Shown: positions 54,932 to 62,998 of the stretch, piece after piece
Numbering within the stretch: position 1 is the first letter of the stretch
How the letters are laid out: each line of letters opens with the position of its first letter
Source: Amycolatopsis albispora
GTDB taxonomy: Bacteria > Actinomycetota > Actinomycetes > Mycobacteriales > Pseudonocardiaceae
Direction of reading: 5' to 3'
NCBI RefSeq assembly: GCF_003312875.1
Contig: NZ_CP015163.1
Coordinates: forward strand, 3,162,001-3,226,000
Length of the DNA: 64,000 bases
Notes under the pieces: generated by a model
Database searches by the model: none
What the model saw: only the letters and a program-made list of their open reading frames with translations
What the model was told of the DNA's origin: nothing
Translations under genes and position numbers: made by a program

Positions 54932-55777
54932 GTGACCTCACCGCCGCCCGACCGCCACGACCGCGCCGAGCAACGCCTCGGCACCGCCGCCATCGCCTAC
55001 CGCGAGGTGGGTTCCGCGGAGGCCGCCGCGGCCAATCTTGCCTGGTGGGACGCCGACGCCGACGAGTACCACGAGACACACGGCGACTTCCTCGGCGAGG
55101 CCGACTTCCTCTGGTGCCCGGAGGGCCTGCGCGAGGCCGACACCGGCTTCCTCGGCCCGCTGGCGGGCCGCCGCGTGCTGGAGGTGGGCTGCGGTTCGGC
55201 GCCGTGCGCGCGCTGGCTCGCGGCACAGGGCGCGCACCCGGTCGCGCTCGACCTGTCCGCCGGCATGCTGCGCCACGCCCGCGAGGCCGCCGGGCGCACC
55301 GGCATCCACGTGCCGCTGGTCCAGGCGAACGCCGAGTTCCTGCCGCTGGCCGACGGCAGCTTCGACGCCGCGTGCTCGGCCTTCGGCGCGCTGCCGTTCG
55401 TGTCCTCGGTGGACGCCGTGTTCGCCGAGGTGCACCGTGTGCTGCGGCCCGGCGCGCCGTGGGTCTTCGCGGTCACCCACCCGATGCGCTGGATCTTCCC
55501 GGACGACCCCGGCCCCGCCGGGCTGACCGCCACCCAGCCGTACTTCGACCGCACCCCGTACGTCGAAGTGGACGGTGACGGCCGCGCGACCTATGTGGAG
55601 TACCACCGCACGCTCGGCGACTACGTCCGCGGCCTGGCCGGCGCCGGGCTGGAGCTGCTCGACCTGGTCGAACCGGAGTGGCCGGACGGGCACACCCGGG
55701 TGTGGGGCCAGTGGAGCCCGTTGCGCGGCAAGCTCTTCCCCGGCACCGCGATCTTCCGGACGCGGAAGCCGGGGTGA
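54932..55777 (+). CDS. Class I SAM-dependent methyltransferase
   Basis: 281 residues from GTG 54932 with GGGAGG 8 bases upstream. The SAM-binding loop is LEVGCGSAPCARWLA, the acidic strand VALDLSAGML, and a later VHRVLRPGAPWVFAVTHPM is typical of UbiE/Methyltransf_11 enzymes. A divergent methyltransferase next to rpsA is a common actinobacterial arrangement, but its substrate is unknown. It is coupled by a GTGA overlap to two GNAT genes. Confidence 0.88.
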   Translation: MTSPPPDRHDRAEQRLGTAAIAYREVGSAEAAAANLAWWDADADEYHETHGDFLGEADFLWCPEGLREADTGFLGPLAGRRVLEVGCGSAPCARWLAAQGAHPVALDLSAGMLRHAREAAGRTGIHVPLVQANAEFLPLADGSFDAACSAFGALPFVSSVDAVFAEVHRVLRPGAPWVFAVTHPMRWIFPDDPGPAGLTATQPYFDRTPYVEVDGDGRATYVEYHRTLGDYVRGLAGAGLELLDLVEPEWPDGHTRVWGQWSPLRGKLFPGTAIFRTRKPG

Positions 55778-56664
55778 GCTTCGCCGGGCTGGATCCGCTG
55801 CTGCCGGAGCCGAGTGCCCCGGCGGGCGAGCGCATCCACGCCCGCGTACCGGGTGAGGGCCGCGAGGTCACCGCGGTGCTCTACCGGAGCAAGCTGACCC
55901 CCGGCACCGTCGAGCGCCTCTTCTCCCCCGCCGTGACCTGGGAGATCACGCCACTGCTCGACGCCGGTGACGCGGCGGGCCTGCGCGCGCTGCTGCCCGC
56001 GCTCCGGCTGCGGGTGCTGGCCGAGCGGCCGGACGCCGATTCGGCGTGCGTGCTGGCCTGGCCGAGCCTGGACGCACCGGTGCTCGGTGTGCTGCCGCGG
56101 CACGGCTTCCTGCCGAGGACCGCGATCGGCGTGCGCACGGGTCCCGTTCCGCCCGAGTACCGGCCGTCCGGCTTGGTCGTGCGCCCGGCGCGCGAGGCCG
56201 ATCTGGAGGAACTGCTCGAGCTGGAGGTCGCCGAGCTGCGTTACGCGGCGCTGGTCGGCACGGCCCGGCTGCTCGACGGCGCCGCCACCCTGCTCGAACC
56301 GGGACTGCGGCGGCTGCTGGTGGAAGGCCGGGTGTGGCTGGCCGAAGCGGACGGGCTGGCCGTCGGCATGGTGAGCACGCGCTGCCTGATCCCGGAGGCC
56401 GGCGGCCCGCTGGCGAACCGGCTGCCCGGCGGGCGCTGGGGATACGTCTCGACGCTGTCGGTCACCGAAAGCGCACGCGGCACCGGCGTCGGCCGCGCCT
56501 TGATGGCCGAGGCGCACCGGACGATGCTCGGCTCCGGTGTGCGCGGCACCTTCCTGTTCTACAACCCGTGCAACCCGCTCTCCTCGGTGTTCTGGCACCG
56601 CCAGGGTTATCGTCCACTGTGGACCATCTGGGACGTGACCCCGGCGGGGGAGATGAGGGCATGA
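55774..56664 (+). CDS. GNAT-family acetyltransferase, first of a tandem pair
   Basis: 296 residues from GTG 55774. A non-catalytic N-terminal half (about 1-125) precedes a GNAT domain with LSVTESARGTGVGRALMAEAH as the acetyl-CoA loop and LFYNPCNPLSSVFWHRQGYR near the end. The next gene has the same layout and tail, so they are paralogues from a local duplication. Substrate unknown. Confidence 0.85.
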   Translation: MSFAGLDPLLPEPSAPAGERIHARVPGEGREVTAVLYRSKLTPGTVERLFSPAVTWEITPLLDAGDAAGLRALLPALRLRVLAERPDADSACVLAWPSLDAPVLGVLPRHGFLPRTAIGVRTGPVPPEYRPSGLVVRPAREADLEELLELEVAELRYAALVGTARLLDGAATLLEPGLRRLLVEGRVWLAEADGLAVGMVSTRCLIPEAGGPLANRLPGGRWGYVSTLSVTESARGTGVGRALMAEAHRTMLGSGVRGTFLFYNPCNPLSSVFWHRQGYRPLWTIWDVTPAGEMRA

Positions 56665-57494
56665 CCGAACTGCACGCGGTGACCGCCGATGGCGAGCGCG
56701 TGTCCGCGGTGCTGCGCCGGGAACGGCTCGAGCCCGGCGCGGTGGACCTGCTGTGGTCGGCCGCCGAGGTGTGGCGGCTGTTCCCCGCCACCGGCACGAC
56801 CGGCACCGCGGCGATGGACGCGCTGCTCCGGGCGTGGCGCGCCGAACTGGACCACGAGTCACCCGGCGAGGACTCGGCGTGCGTGGTGACCTGGCCGAGC
56901 CACGACGCCGAGGCGATCCGCGCCTTCCTCGACCACGGGCTCGCGCCGGTCACCGCGCTGGCGACGCGCACCGGGCCGCCGGAACCGGGTGGCCACCCGG
57001 AGGTGACGGTCCGCCAGGCGCGGCCGGACGACTTTCCCGCCGTGCTGGACCTCGTGCTGGAGGTCTTCGAGTACTCCTCGCTGGTCGCGCTCCCCCGGCG
57101 AGGGGATGCCGCCGAACTGGTCGCGCCGAGAATGCGGCGGAAGCTGGAGCAGGACACCGGCACCGTCTGGGTGGCCGAGGTGGGCGGTGTTGTCGCAGGT
57201 CTGGCCGACTGCTCGTGGGTGGACGTGACCGGCGACGCCGGTGCCGCCGAGCTGCTGCCGCCGGGCAGCTGGGGTTATCTGAACAACGTCGGCACGGCGC
57301 GCGAAGTGCGCGGGCGCGGCATCGGGCGGACACTGGCCGCGGCAGCGCACGCGTACTTCCACGAACGCGGGGCGGCGGGCACCTACCTCTACTACAACCC
57401 GCCGAACCCGTTGTCGTCGGTGTTCTGGCACCGCCGGGGCTATCGTCCACTTTGGACGATCTGGGAGGTTCGCCCGGCTTCGCTGTTGCGGTAG
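56661..57494 (+). CDS. GNAT-family acetyltransferase, second of a tandem pair
   Basis: 277 residues from ATG 56661, overlapping the previous stop. Same architecture as its neighbour: acetyl-CoA loop VGTAREVRGRGIGRTLAAAA and tail YYNPPNPLSSVFWHRRGYR. The N-terminal half aligns roughly to the neighbour's (HAVTADGERVSAVLRRERL vs. ARVPGEGREVTAVLYRSKL). A heterodimer or divergent substrates are both possible. Confidence 0.85.
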   Translation: MTELHAVTADGERVSAVLRRERLEPGAVDLLWSAAEVWRLFPATGTTGTAAMDALLRAWRAELDHESPGEDSACVVTWPSHDAEAIRAFLDHGLAPVTALATRTGPPEPGGHPEVTVRQARPDDFPAVLDLVLEVFEYSSLVALPRRGDAAELVAPRMRRKLEQDTGTVWVAEVGGVVAGLADCSWVDVTGDAGAAELLPPGSWGYLNNVGTAREVRGRGIGRTLAAAAHAYFHERGAAGTYLYYNPPNPLSSVFWHRRGYRPLWTIWEVRPASLLR

Positions 57495-57553
57495 TCACTC
57501 GACCGGGGTGTTCTGCCCGGCTGAGCTTGCCCACACCCAGCTCCAGGCCTACT

Positions 57554-57577
57554 TTTGAACTGACCAGTCAGTTCAAA
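57554..57577. promoter_or_regulatory. Near-perfect 24-bp palindrome, candidate TetR operator
   Basis: TTTGAACTGAC at 57554-57564 and GTCAGTTCAAA at 57567-57577 are exact reverse complements around CA. The site ends 15 bases before the first gene of an operon whose last gene encodes a TetR regulator. Length and symmetry fit a TetR dimer pair, so the operon is probably self-repressed. Confidence 0.8.
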
Positions 57578-57591
57578 TCCCGGGAGCCCCC

Positions 57592-58269
57592 GTGCAGGTT
57601 CACGCCGATCGCGTGTCCGTCACCGGACCGCACGGCACGTTGATGCCACCGACCTCGTTGACCGTCGCCGCCGGGCAGCTGGCGGTGCTCCACGGCGAGC
57701 CGGGGGCCGGGCTGACCGCGTTCGGGCTGGCGCTGGCCGGGCGGTTCAAGCCCGCGACCGGCACGATCACCGGTCCCGCGAAGCTGCGTGAGGCCTCCGC
57801 CGTGGTCGACGCGCCCGGGGTCAGCGAGCCGGACGGCGCGCTGAGCCTGAGCGTGGTCGCCGGTGAGGAACTGGCGCTGGCGCGGCGGCCGTCGTCGAAG
57901 GAGGACGTGCGGCGCTGGCTCGCCGCGAACGACGTCGGCCCGTTCGCCGACACCCGCTTCGAAAACCTGGAGCCGGTGGTGCGCACGCGCCTGCTGACCA
58001 CGCTCGCCGCGAGCCGGAAGGGCGTCGAACTGCTGGTGCTCGACACCCCCGACCGGCACACCAGTGACGTCGACAGCTGGGTGTCCCTGGCCCGTGAGCA
58101 CGCCGAACGCGGGCTGGCGGTGGTGGTGCTGAGCGCGACCACACCCGCCTCCGCGCTGCCGTTCACCCCGGCGCGTGCCGGTGAGCTGGCGCAGCCGGAG
58201 CCGGAGCAGTGCGCTCCCCTGCCCGCGCCCGGGAACGACACGGAAGACGCCGAAGGAGAACAGCAGTGA
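57592..58269 (+). CDS. ABC-ATPase-like protein lacking key catalytic residues
   Basis: 225 residues from GTG 57592 with GGGAG 5 bases upstream. The overall form is that of an ABC ATPase (MQVHADRVSVTGPHGTLMPP to LLVLDTPDRHTSD), but the Walker A reads GEPGAGLTAF with Leu for the invariant Lys, the Walker B is followed by Thr and not Glu, and no LSGGQ signature is visible. It is coupled to the YhgE/Pip membrane gene. It is probably a non-hydrolysing partner. Such ABC-like proteins beside YhgE/Pip genes occur elsewhere in actinobacteria. Confidence 0.8.
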   Translation: MQVHADRVSVTGPHGTLMPPTSLTVAAGQLAVLHGEPGAGLTAFGLALAGRFKPATGTITGPAKLREASAVVDAPGVSEPDGALSLSVVAGEELALARRPSSKEDVRRWLAANDVGPFADTRFENLEPVVRTRLLTTLAASRKGVELLVLDTPDRHTSDVDSWVSLAREHAERGLAVVVLSATTPASALPFTPARAGELAQPEPEQCAPLPAPGNDTEDAEGEQQ

Positions 58270-60161
58270 GCAGCGTCCGGATCGCCCTCAACGAACTGCG
58301 GAGGCTGACCGCCGGGAAGCTGCCCAAGCTGGCGATGCTCGCGCTGGTGCTGGTCCCGCTGCTCTACGCCTCGTTCTACCTGTACGCGAACTACGACCCG
58401 TACGGCAGGCTGAACAAGCTGCCCGCCGCGGTGGTCTCCGCCGACATCGGCGCCACCGACAGCGAGGGCACCCAGCGCAACATCGGCCGCGAGGTGACCG
58501 ACGAGCTGGTCGGCTCGGGCACCTTCCAGTGGCACGAGGTGTCCGCGGAGGAGGCGCAGAACGGGGTGCGCGACGACAAGTACTCGTTCGCCATCACCAT
58601 TCCCCGCGAGTTCTCCACCGCGCTGCTGTCCACCGGCAACTTCCAGCCGCAGCAGGCCACCATCACGCTGACCACCAACGACGCCAACAACTACCTGTCC
58701 GGCACCATCGCCGACCAGGTGGCCGAGCAGGTGCGCGCGACGATCGCGGAGAAGGTGGGCAGCGAGGCCGCGGACCGGTTCCTGGTCGGCTTCTCCACCA
58801 TCTACGGCAAGATCGAAGAGGCCTCGCGCGGCGCGACGCAGCTCGCCGACGGTGCCGGGCAGCTGGTCAGCGGGCAGCAGCAGCTGGCGGACGGCGCGAG
58901 CCAGCTCTCCACCGGCAGCACCCAGCTGTCCACCGGGCTCAACACACTGCGCGACAGCACGAAGGAACTGCCGTCGAAGTCGAAGCAGCTCGCCGACGGC
59001 GCGAGCCAGGTCGCGGCGGGCAACGCGAAGGTCGCCTCGGCCGCGCAGGTGGCCGCGGGCGCGTCCACCGACCTGCAGAACTCGCTGGACAACGCGAACG
59101 GGCAGCTGGCGCAAGCGCTGCGCAACGGCGGGCTCAGCGAAGAGGAGGTGCAGCACGCGCTCAGCGTGCTCGGCCAGCTGCGCAAGCCGGTGGACGACGC
59201 GAACGCGAAGATCCAGCAGGCGAACAGCGATCTGAGCAGGCTCGCCGACGGCGCCCGCCAGGTCTCCGAGGGCGCCGCGCAGCTCGCCGCGTCGGCACCG
59301 ACCCTGGTCGACGGCATCGGCAAGGCCGCGGACGGCGCGCAGCAGCTGGTCGACGGCTCGTCGAAGCTGGCCACCGGCGAGCAGGACGCGCTCAAGGGCA
59401 GCACGCAGCTGCGTGACGGCGCCAACCAGCTCCGCGACGGCCTCGGCGCCGGGCTGAAGGAGATCCCGAACCCCGACGACCCGACCCGGCAGGCCACCGC
59501 GAACACCATCGCCGACCCGGTGGCGGTCAACTCGGTCGGCGTGGCCTCGGCGGGCACCTACGGCGCCGGGCTGGCCCCGTTCTTCATCGCGCTGGCCACC
59601 TGGATCGGCGCGTTCGTGTTGTTCCTGCTGCTGCGGCCGCTCTCGACCAGGGCGCTGACCGCGGGCGCGTCGCCGGTGCGGGTGGCCGTCGGCGGCTGGC
59701 TGGCCTCGGCGCTGCTCGGCATCGCGCAGGTGATCGTGTTGTTCGGCGCGGTGACCTGGCTGGTCGGCATCCACGTGGCGCACCCGCTGGGCGCGATCGG
59801 CTTCGCCATCCTGGTCTCGCTGTCGTTCACCGCGATCGTGCACGCGCTGAACGCGCTGTTCGGCGCGGTCGGCAAGTTCCTCGGCCTGGTGCTGCTGGTG
59901 CTGCAGCTGGTCAGCGCGGGCGGGACCTTCCCGTGGCAGACCATCCCGGACGCGCTGTACCCGCTGCACATCGTGCTGCCGATGGGCTACGCCATCGACG
60001 GGTTCCGGCACCTGCTCTACAGCGGGGCGTCACTGCAGATCCTCGGGGACATCGGGGTGCTGGTCGCCTATCTGGTCGGCGCGCTCGCGGTGTCCGCGTA
60101 CGCGGCCAGCAAGCGTCGCATGTGGACGGTGTCGCAGCTGAAGCCGGAGCTGAGCCTGTGA
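58266..60161 (+). CDS. YhgE/Pip-domain membrane protein
   Basis: 631 residues from GTG 58266, overlapping the previous stop. One N-terminal membrane helix (LAMLALVLVPLLYASFYL), a large extracytoplasmic region with a long helical segment of repeated LADGA/QLSTG-type heptads (about 190-400), and five or so C-terminal membrane helices (WIGAFVLFLLLRPLSTRAL to LVAYLVGALAVSAYA). This is the YhgE/Pip architecture also seen in phage-infection proteins and ESX-linked or lipid exporter relatives of the ABC-2 superfamily. A lipid or drug efflux role under TetR control is plausible, not shown. Confidence 0.9.
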   Translation: MSSVRIALNELRRLTAGKLPKLAMLALVLVPLLYASFYLYANYDPYGRLNKLPAAVVSADIGATDSEGTQRNIGREVTDELVGSGTFQWHEVSAEEAQNGVRDDKYSFAITIPREFSTALLSTGNFQPQQATITLTTNDANNYLSGTIADQVAEQVRATIAEKVGSEAADRFLVGFSTIYGKIEEASRGATQLADGAGQLVSGQQQLADGASQLSTGSTQLSTGLNTLRDSTKELPSKSKQLADGASQVAAGNAKVASAAQVAAGASTDLQNSLDNANGQLAQALRNGGLSEEEVQHALSVLGQLRKPVDDANAKIQQANSDLSRLADGARQVSEGAAQLAASAPTLVDGIGKAADGAQQLVDGSSKLATGEQDALKGSTQLRDGANQLRDGLGAGLKEIPNPDDPTRQATANTIADPVAVNSVGVASAGTYGAGLAPFFIALATWIGAFVLFLLLRPLSTRALTAGASPVRVAVGGWLASALLGIAQVIVLFGAVTWLVGIHVAHPLGAIGFAILVSLSFTAIVHALNALFGAVGKFLGLVLLVLQLVSAGGTFPWQTIPDALYPLHIVLPMGYAIDGFRHLLYSGASLQILGDIGVLVAYLVGALAVSAYAASKRRMWTVSQLKPELSL

Positions 60162-60736
60162 GCGCCAGGGCCGACGCCACCCGGCGCAGGCTGTTCGAGG
60201 CCACCCTGAAGCTGGCCACCGACCGCGGCCTGGTCGGGCTGACCGTGGACGAGATCGCGGCCGAGGCCGGGGTGGCCAAGGGCACCGTGTACTACAACTT
60301 CGGCAGCAAGGACGGGCTGATCGACGCGCTGCTGCGCTACGGCGTCGGCCAGCTCGCCGACCGGCTGCGCGAAGCGGCCGCGCCCGCTGACCCGGTCGAG
60401 GCACTGGAGTCCCAAGTGGACAGTGCGCTCCGGTTCATCGCCGAGTACCCCGGCTTCTCGCAGATCCTGGTCAGCGAGATGTGGCGGACGCCGGGCCAGT
60501 GGCACGAAACGCTGTCGCTGCTGCGCGAGGAGATCATCTCCATCGTCAAGGAGCAGTTGCAGCGCGTCGCCGACGCTGGACGCCTGCCCGACGGCGTGCA
60601 GATCCCGACCGCGGCGGCCGGGTTGTTCGGCACGCTGCTGGTGGTGGCGCTGGACTGGCAGGTGTTTCAGCGGCAGCGCAGCCGGGACGAGGTCCGCGAG
60701 TCGGTGATGGTGCTGATCAGGGGCCTCGCGAGGTGA
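60158..60736 (+). CDS. TetR-family regulator of the YhgE/Pip operon
   Basis: 192 residues from GTG 60158, overlapping the previous stop. TetR HTH: LTVDEIAAEAGVAKGTVYYNF, then GSKDGLIDALLRYG. The C-terminal ligand domain (FSQILVSEMWRTPGQW) matches the TetR_C group often found with such exporters. The palindrome at 57554-57577 is its likely operator. Its 3' end overlaps the convergent beta-propeller gene by 20 bases. Confidence 0.9.
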   Translation: MSARADATRRRLFEATLKLATDRGLVGLTVDEIAAEAGVAKGTVYYNFGSKDGLIDALLRYGVGQLADRLREAAAPADPVEALESQVDSALRFIAEYPGFSQILVSEMWRTPGQWHETLSLLREEIISIVKEQLQRVADAGRLPDGVQIPTAAAGLFGTLLVVALDWQVFQRQRSRDEVRESVMVLIRGLAR

Positions 60737-61742
60737 CCGACGGGGACGAGCCCCACGGCACCAGCAGCCTTGGGGCACCGGAACCGTCGGCGGGCACGGC
60801 CCAGATGTCCGAGCCGCCGTCCCGCGGCAGTTCGTAGGCCACGGTGTGTTCGTCCAGCCAGACCACCTGGTCGTCGACGCTGCGCGTCTCGGCCAGCGGC
60901 GTCTCCCGCAGGGTTTCCAGGTCGAGCACGTACTCGCGCCACGGCCGCGCGGCGTCGTCGGAAACGCGTTTCTTGATCGCCAGCCGCCTGCCGTCCGGTG
61001 ACAGCGACGGGCATTCGGCGTTCTCGGCCAGGGTGCGCGCGGTCCACGCGTCGTAGTCGCCTTCGAGCAGGTGGGTCCGCCCGGCGGTGGACACGGTGGC
61101 GTAGAAGCGGCTGCCGTCGGCGGTGAAGCCCGCGCCCCAGACGTTGACGTCCTCGGCCTGGTACGGCCTGCCGTCCACGGTGAGCGGGATGCCCTCGATG
61201 TTGCTCAGGTACGCGCCGTCCCGGCGGTCCAGGATCGCGGTGCGCGTGGAGAACCCGGTGCCCTGGGTGTACGAGTCGCCGGTGACGAAGGTGGTCCAGG
61301 TGGCCATGCGGCCGCCGGCGGACAGCTTCGCCCGGCTCGGGATGCCCGCGACCTCCACGCGTTCGGTCTCGCGCAGCCGCTCGTCCACCCGCAGCGCGAC
61401 CGCGCTGGGCATCAGGCCCGGCGCGGTCGCCAGGCACACCCCGGTCCCGGCTTCGGTGTGGAACCGGTCGCAGGCGAGCTGGCTGATCCGCCGCGGCCCG
61501 CCGGGATCGGCCAGCGCGACCGAGGCGACCTTGCCGTGGTCCGGTCCCGGCGCGGTGGTGCGGAACAGCAGGCGGCCCGGTTCGAGCAGGTCGGGCGGGC
61601 CGCTGTGGTCGACCGCGACGGTGACGTCCGGCCGTGCCCGCGTCGGATTTCCCGCCATCGCGTCGAGCGTGTAGATCGTGGCCGCCCCGCCGAGCAGCAC
61701 GGTGGCGCCGAGCGCGGTCCACACCTTGACCCCGAACCTCAT
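60717..61742 (-). CDS. Membrane-anchored beta-propeller (TolB/PD40-like) protein
   Basis: 341 residues from ATG 61742. A single N-terminal hydrophobic helix (VWTALGATVLLGGAATIYTL) is a signal anchor. The rest has PD40-type blade motifs such as PSLSPDGRRLAIKKR, FTADGSRFYATV and IWAVPADGSGAPRLL, as in secreted beta-propellers that bind proteins or ligands. No enzyme motif is seen. Its ATG overlaps the stop of the MFS gene (ATGA), so the pair is co-translated. Confidence 0.78.
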   Translation of the reverse strand: MRFGVKVWTALGATVLLGGAATIYTLDAMAGNPTRARPDVTVAVDHSGPPDLLEPGRLLFRTTAPGPDHGKVASVALADPGGPRRISQLACDRFHTEAGTGVCLATAPGLMPSAVALRVDERLRETERVEVAGIPSRAKLSAGGRMATWTTFVTGDSYTQGTGFSTRTAILDRRDGAYLSNIEGIPLTVDGRPYQAEDVNVWGAGFTADGSRFYATVSTAGRTHLLEGDYDAWTARTLAENAECPSLSPDGRRLAIKKRVSDDAARPWREYVLDLETLRETPLAETRSVDDQVVWLDEHTVAYELPRDGGSDIWAVPADGSGAPRLLVPWGSSPSVTSRGP

Positions 61743-62983
61743 ACCGCTCCCCTTTCCGCGCGCAGCGGCCGGACGATCAGCGCCGCGACCACCACCACCG
61801 CCAGCGCTCCCGCCGCGAGGTACAGCGCGGGCCGCATGCCCCACAGCGTCCAGGCCGCGCCGAACAGCACCGAGGACGCGAGCTTCGCCAGCGCCTGCCC
61901 GGTCTGCAGCACGGCGAGGCCGCTGGTCCGCAGCCCGGCGGGCAGCAGCGGGCCGGCCGCGGCCATCAGCACCCCGTCGGTGCAGGCGTAGAACAGGCCG
62001 TGCGCGGTCAGGCTCGCCACCACCAGCCACAGCCCGTCCGCCGCGCCGAGCAGCAGCGTGTAGGCCGCGAGCAGCGCGAGGTGACCGGCCACGAACACCT
62101 TCCAGCGGCCGATCCGATCGGCGACCCGGCCCAGCGGCACGGCCAGCAGCAGGTAGATCCCGGCGGTGCCCAGCGGCAGCACCGCGAAGTAGGCCGGCTC
62201 GATGGACAGCCGGTCCTGCAGCAGCAGGTAGACAAACGCGTCACCGACGGTGGCCAGGCCGAACAGCGCCGCCCAGCCGCAGATCCGCCGGAACCCGCGA
62301 TCACGCAGCAGGCCGAACGCCGCCCGCGGCGAAACCGAGCTTCGCCGGTCGACCGGCTCCCGGTGGTCCCGGACGAACAACACCAGCAGCACCACACCCA
62401 GCGTCGCGACGCAGAAGCTGACGAAGAACACCGCCTGGTAACCGCCGGTCACCGCCCACAGGAGCAGGAAGGCGACCAGCGGCCCGAGAAAGGCGCCGAC
62501 GGTGTCCATCGCGCGGTGCACGCCGAACGCGCGGCCGAGCGTGCCGGGATCGCTGCTCAGCGAGATCAGCGCGTCACGAGGGGCGGTGCGCAGGCCCTTG
62601 CCGGTCCGGTCGGCCGCCAGCACCAGCCCCATCGAGGTGGCCGAGCCGGTCACCCCGAGCAGGCCGAGCTTGGCCACGGCGGAGATGCCGTAGCCGAGCC
62701 CGGCCACCAGCTTGCGACGCTGCCAGCGGTCGGCGAGCGTGCCGCCGGCGATCCGCACGAACGCGGTCACCCCGGAGTACAGCCCGTCCAGGATGCCGAA
62801 CTGCAGCGGCGAAAAACCCAGCTGCAGCACCAGGTACAGCGGGAGCACCGCGGTCACCATCTCCGAGGAGACGTCGGTGACCAGGCTGACCGCGCCGAGG
62901 GCGAACACGTTGCCAGCCACGCGGCGCCCGGCGCCGTCCGGCCGCGCTTCGAGGCCGGTTTCCCGCGCCGATGCGATGTACAC
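61739..62983 (-). CDS. MFS transporter
   Basis: 414 residues from GTG 62983 with GGGGGAG upstream. Twelve predicted membrane helices. Motif A of the MFS is visible in the loop after helix 2 as GGTLADRWQRRKLVAGLG, with a second copy as LGRVADRIGRWKVFVAG in the other half. The N-terminal VSLVTDVSSEMVTAVLPLYL resembles transporters of the YxaM/YhjX-like group. Substrate unknown. It lies between the phosphoesterase and the propeller gene in one leftward operon. Confidence 0.9.
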   Translation of the reverse strand: MYIASARETGLEARPDGAGRRVAGNVFALGAVSLVTDVSSEMVTAVLPLYLVLQLGFSPLQFGILDGLYSGVTAFVRIAGGTLADRWQRRKLVAGLGYGISAVAKLGLLGVTGSATSMGLVLAADRTGKGLRTAPRDALISLSSDPGTLGRAFGVHRAMDTVGAFLGPLVAFLLLWAVTGGYQAVFFVSFCVATLGVVLLVLFVRDHREPVDRRSSVSPRAAFGLLRDRGFRRICGWAALFGLATVGDAFVYLLLQDRLSIEPAYFAVLPLGTAGIYLLLAVPLGRVADRIGRWKVFVAGHLALLAAYTLLLGAADGLWLVVASLTAHGLFYACTDGVLMAAAGPLLPAGLRTSGLAVLQTGQALAKLASSVLFGAAWTLWGMRPALYLAAGALAVVVVAALIVRPLRAERGAV

Positions 62984-62998
62984 GGTGGTCTCCCCCGG

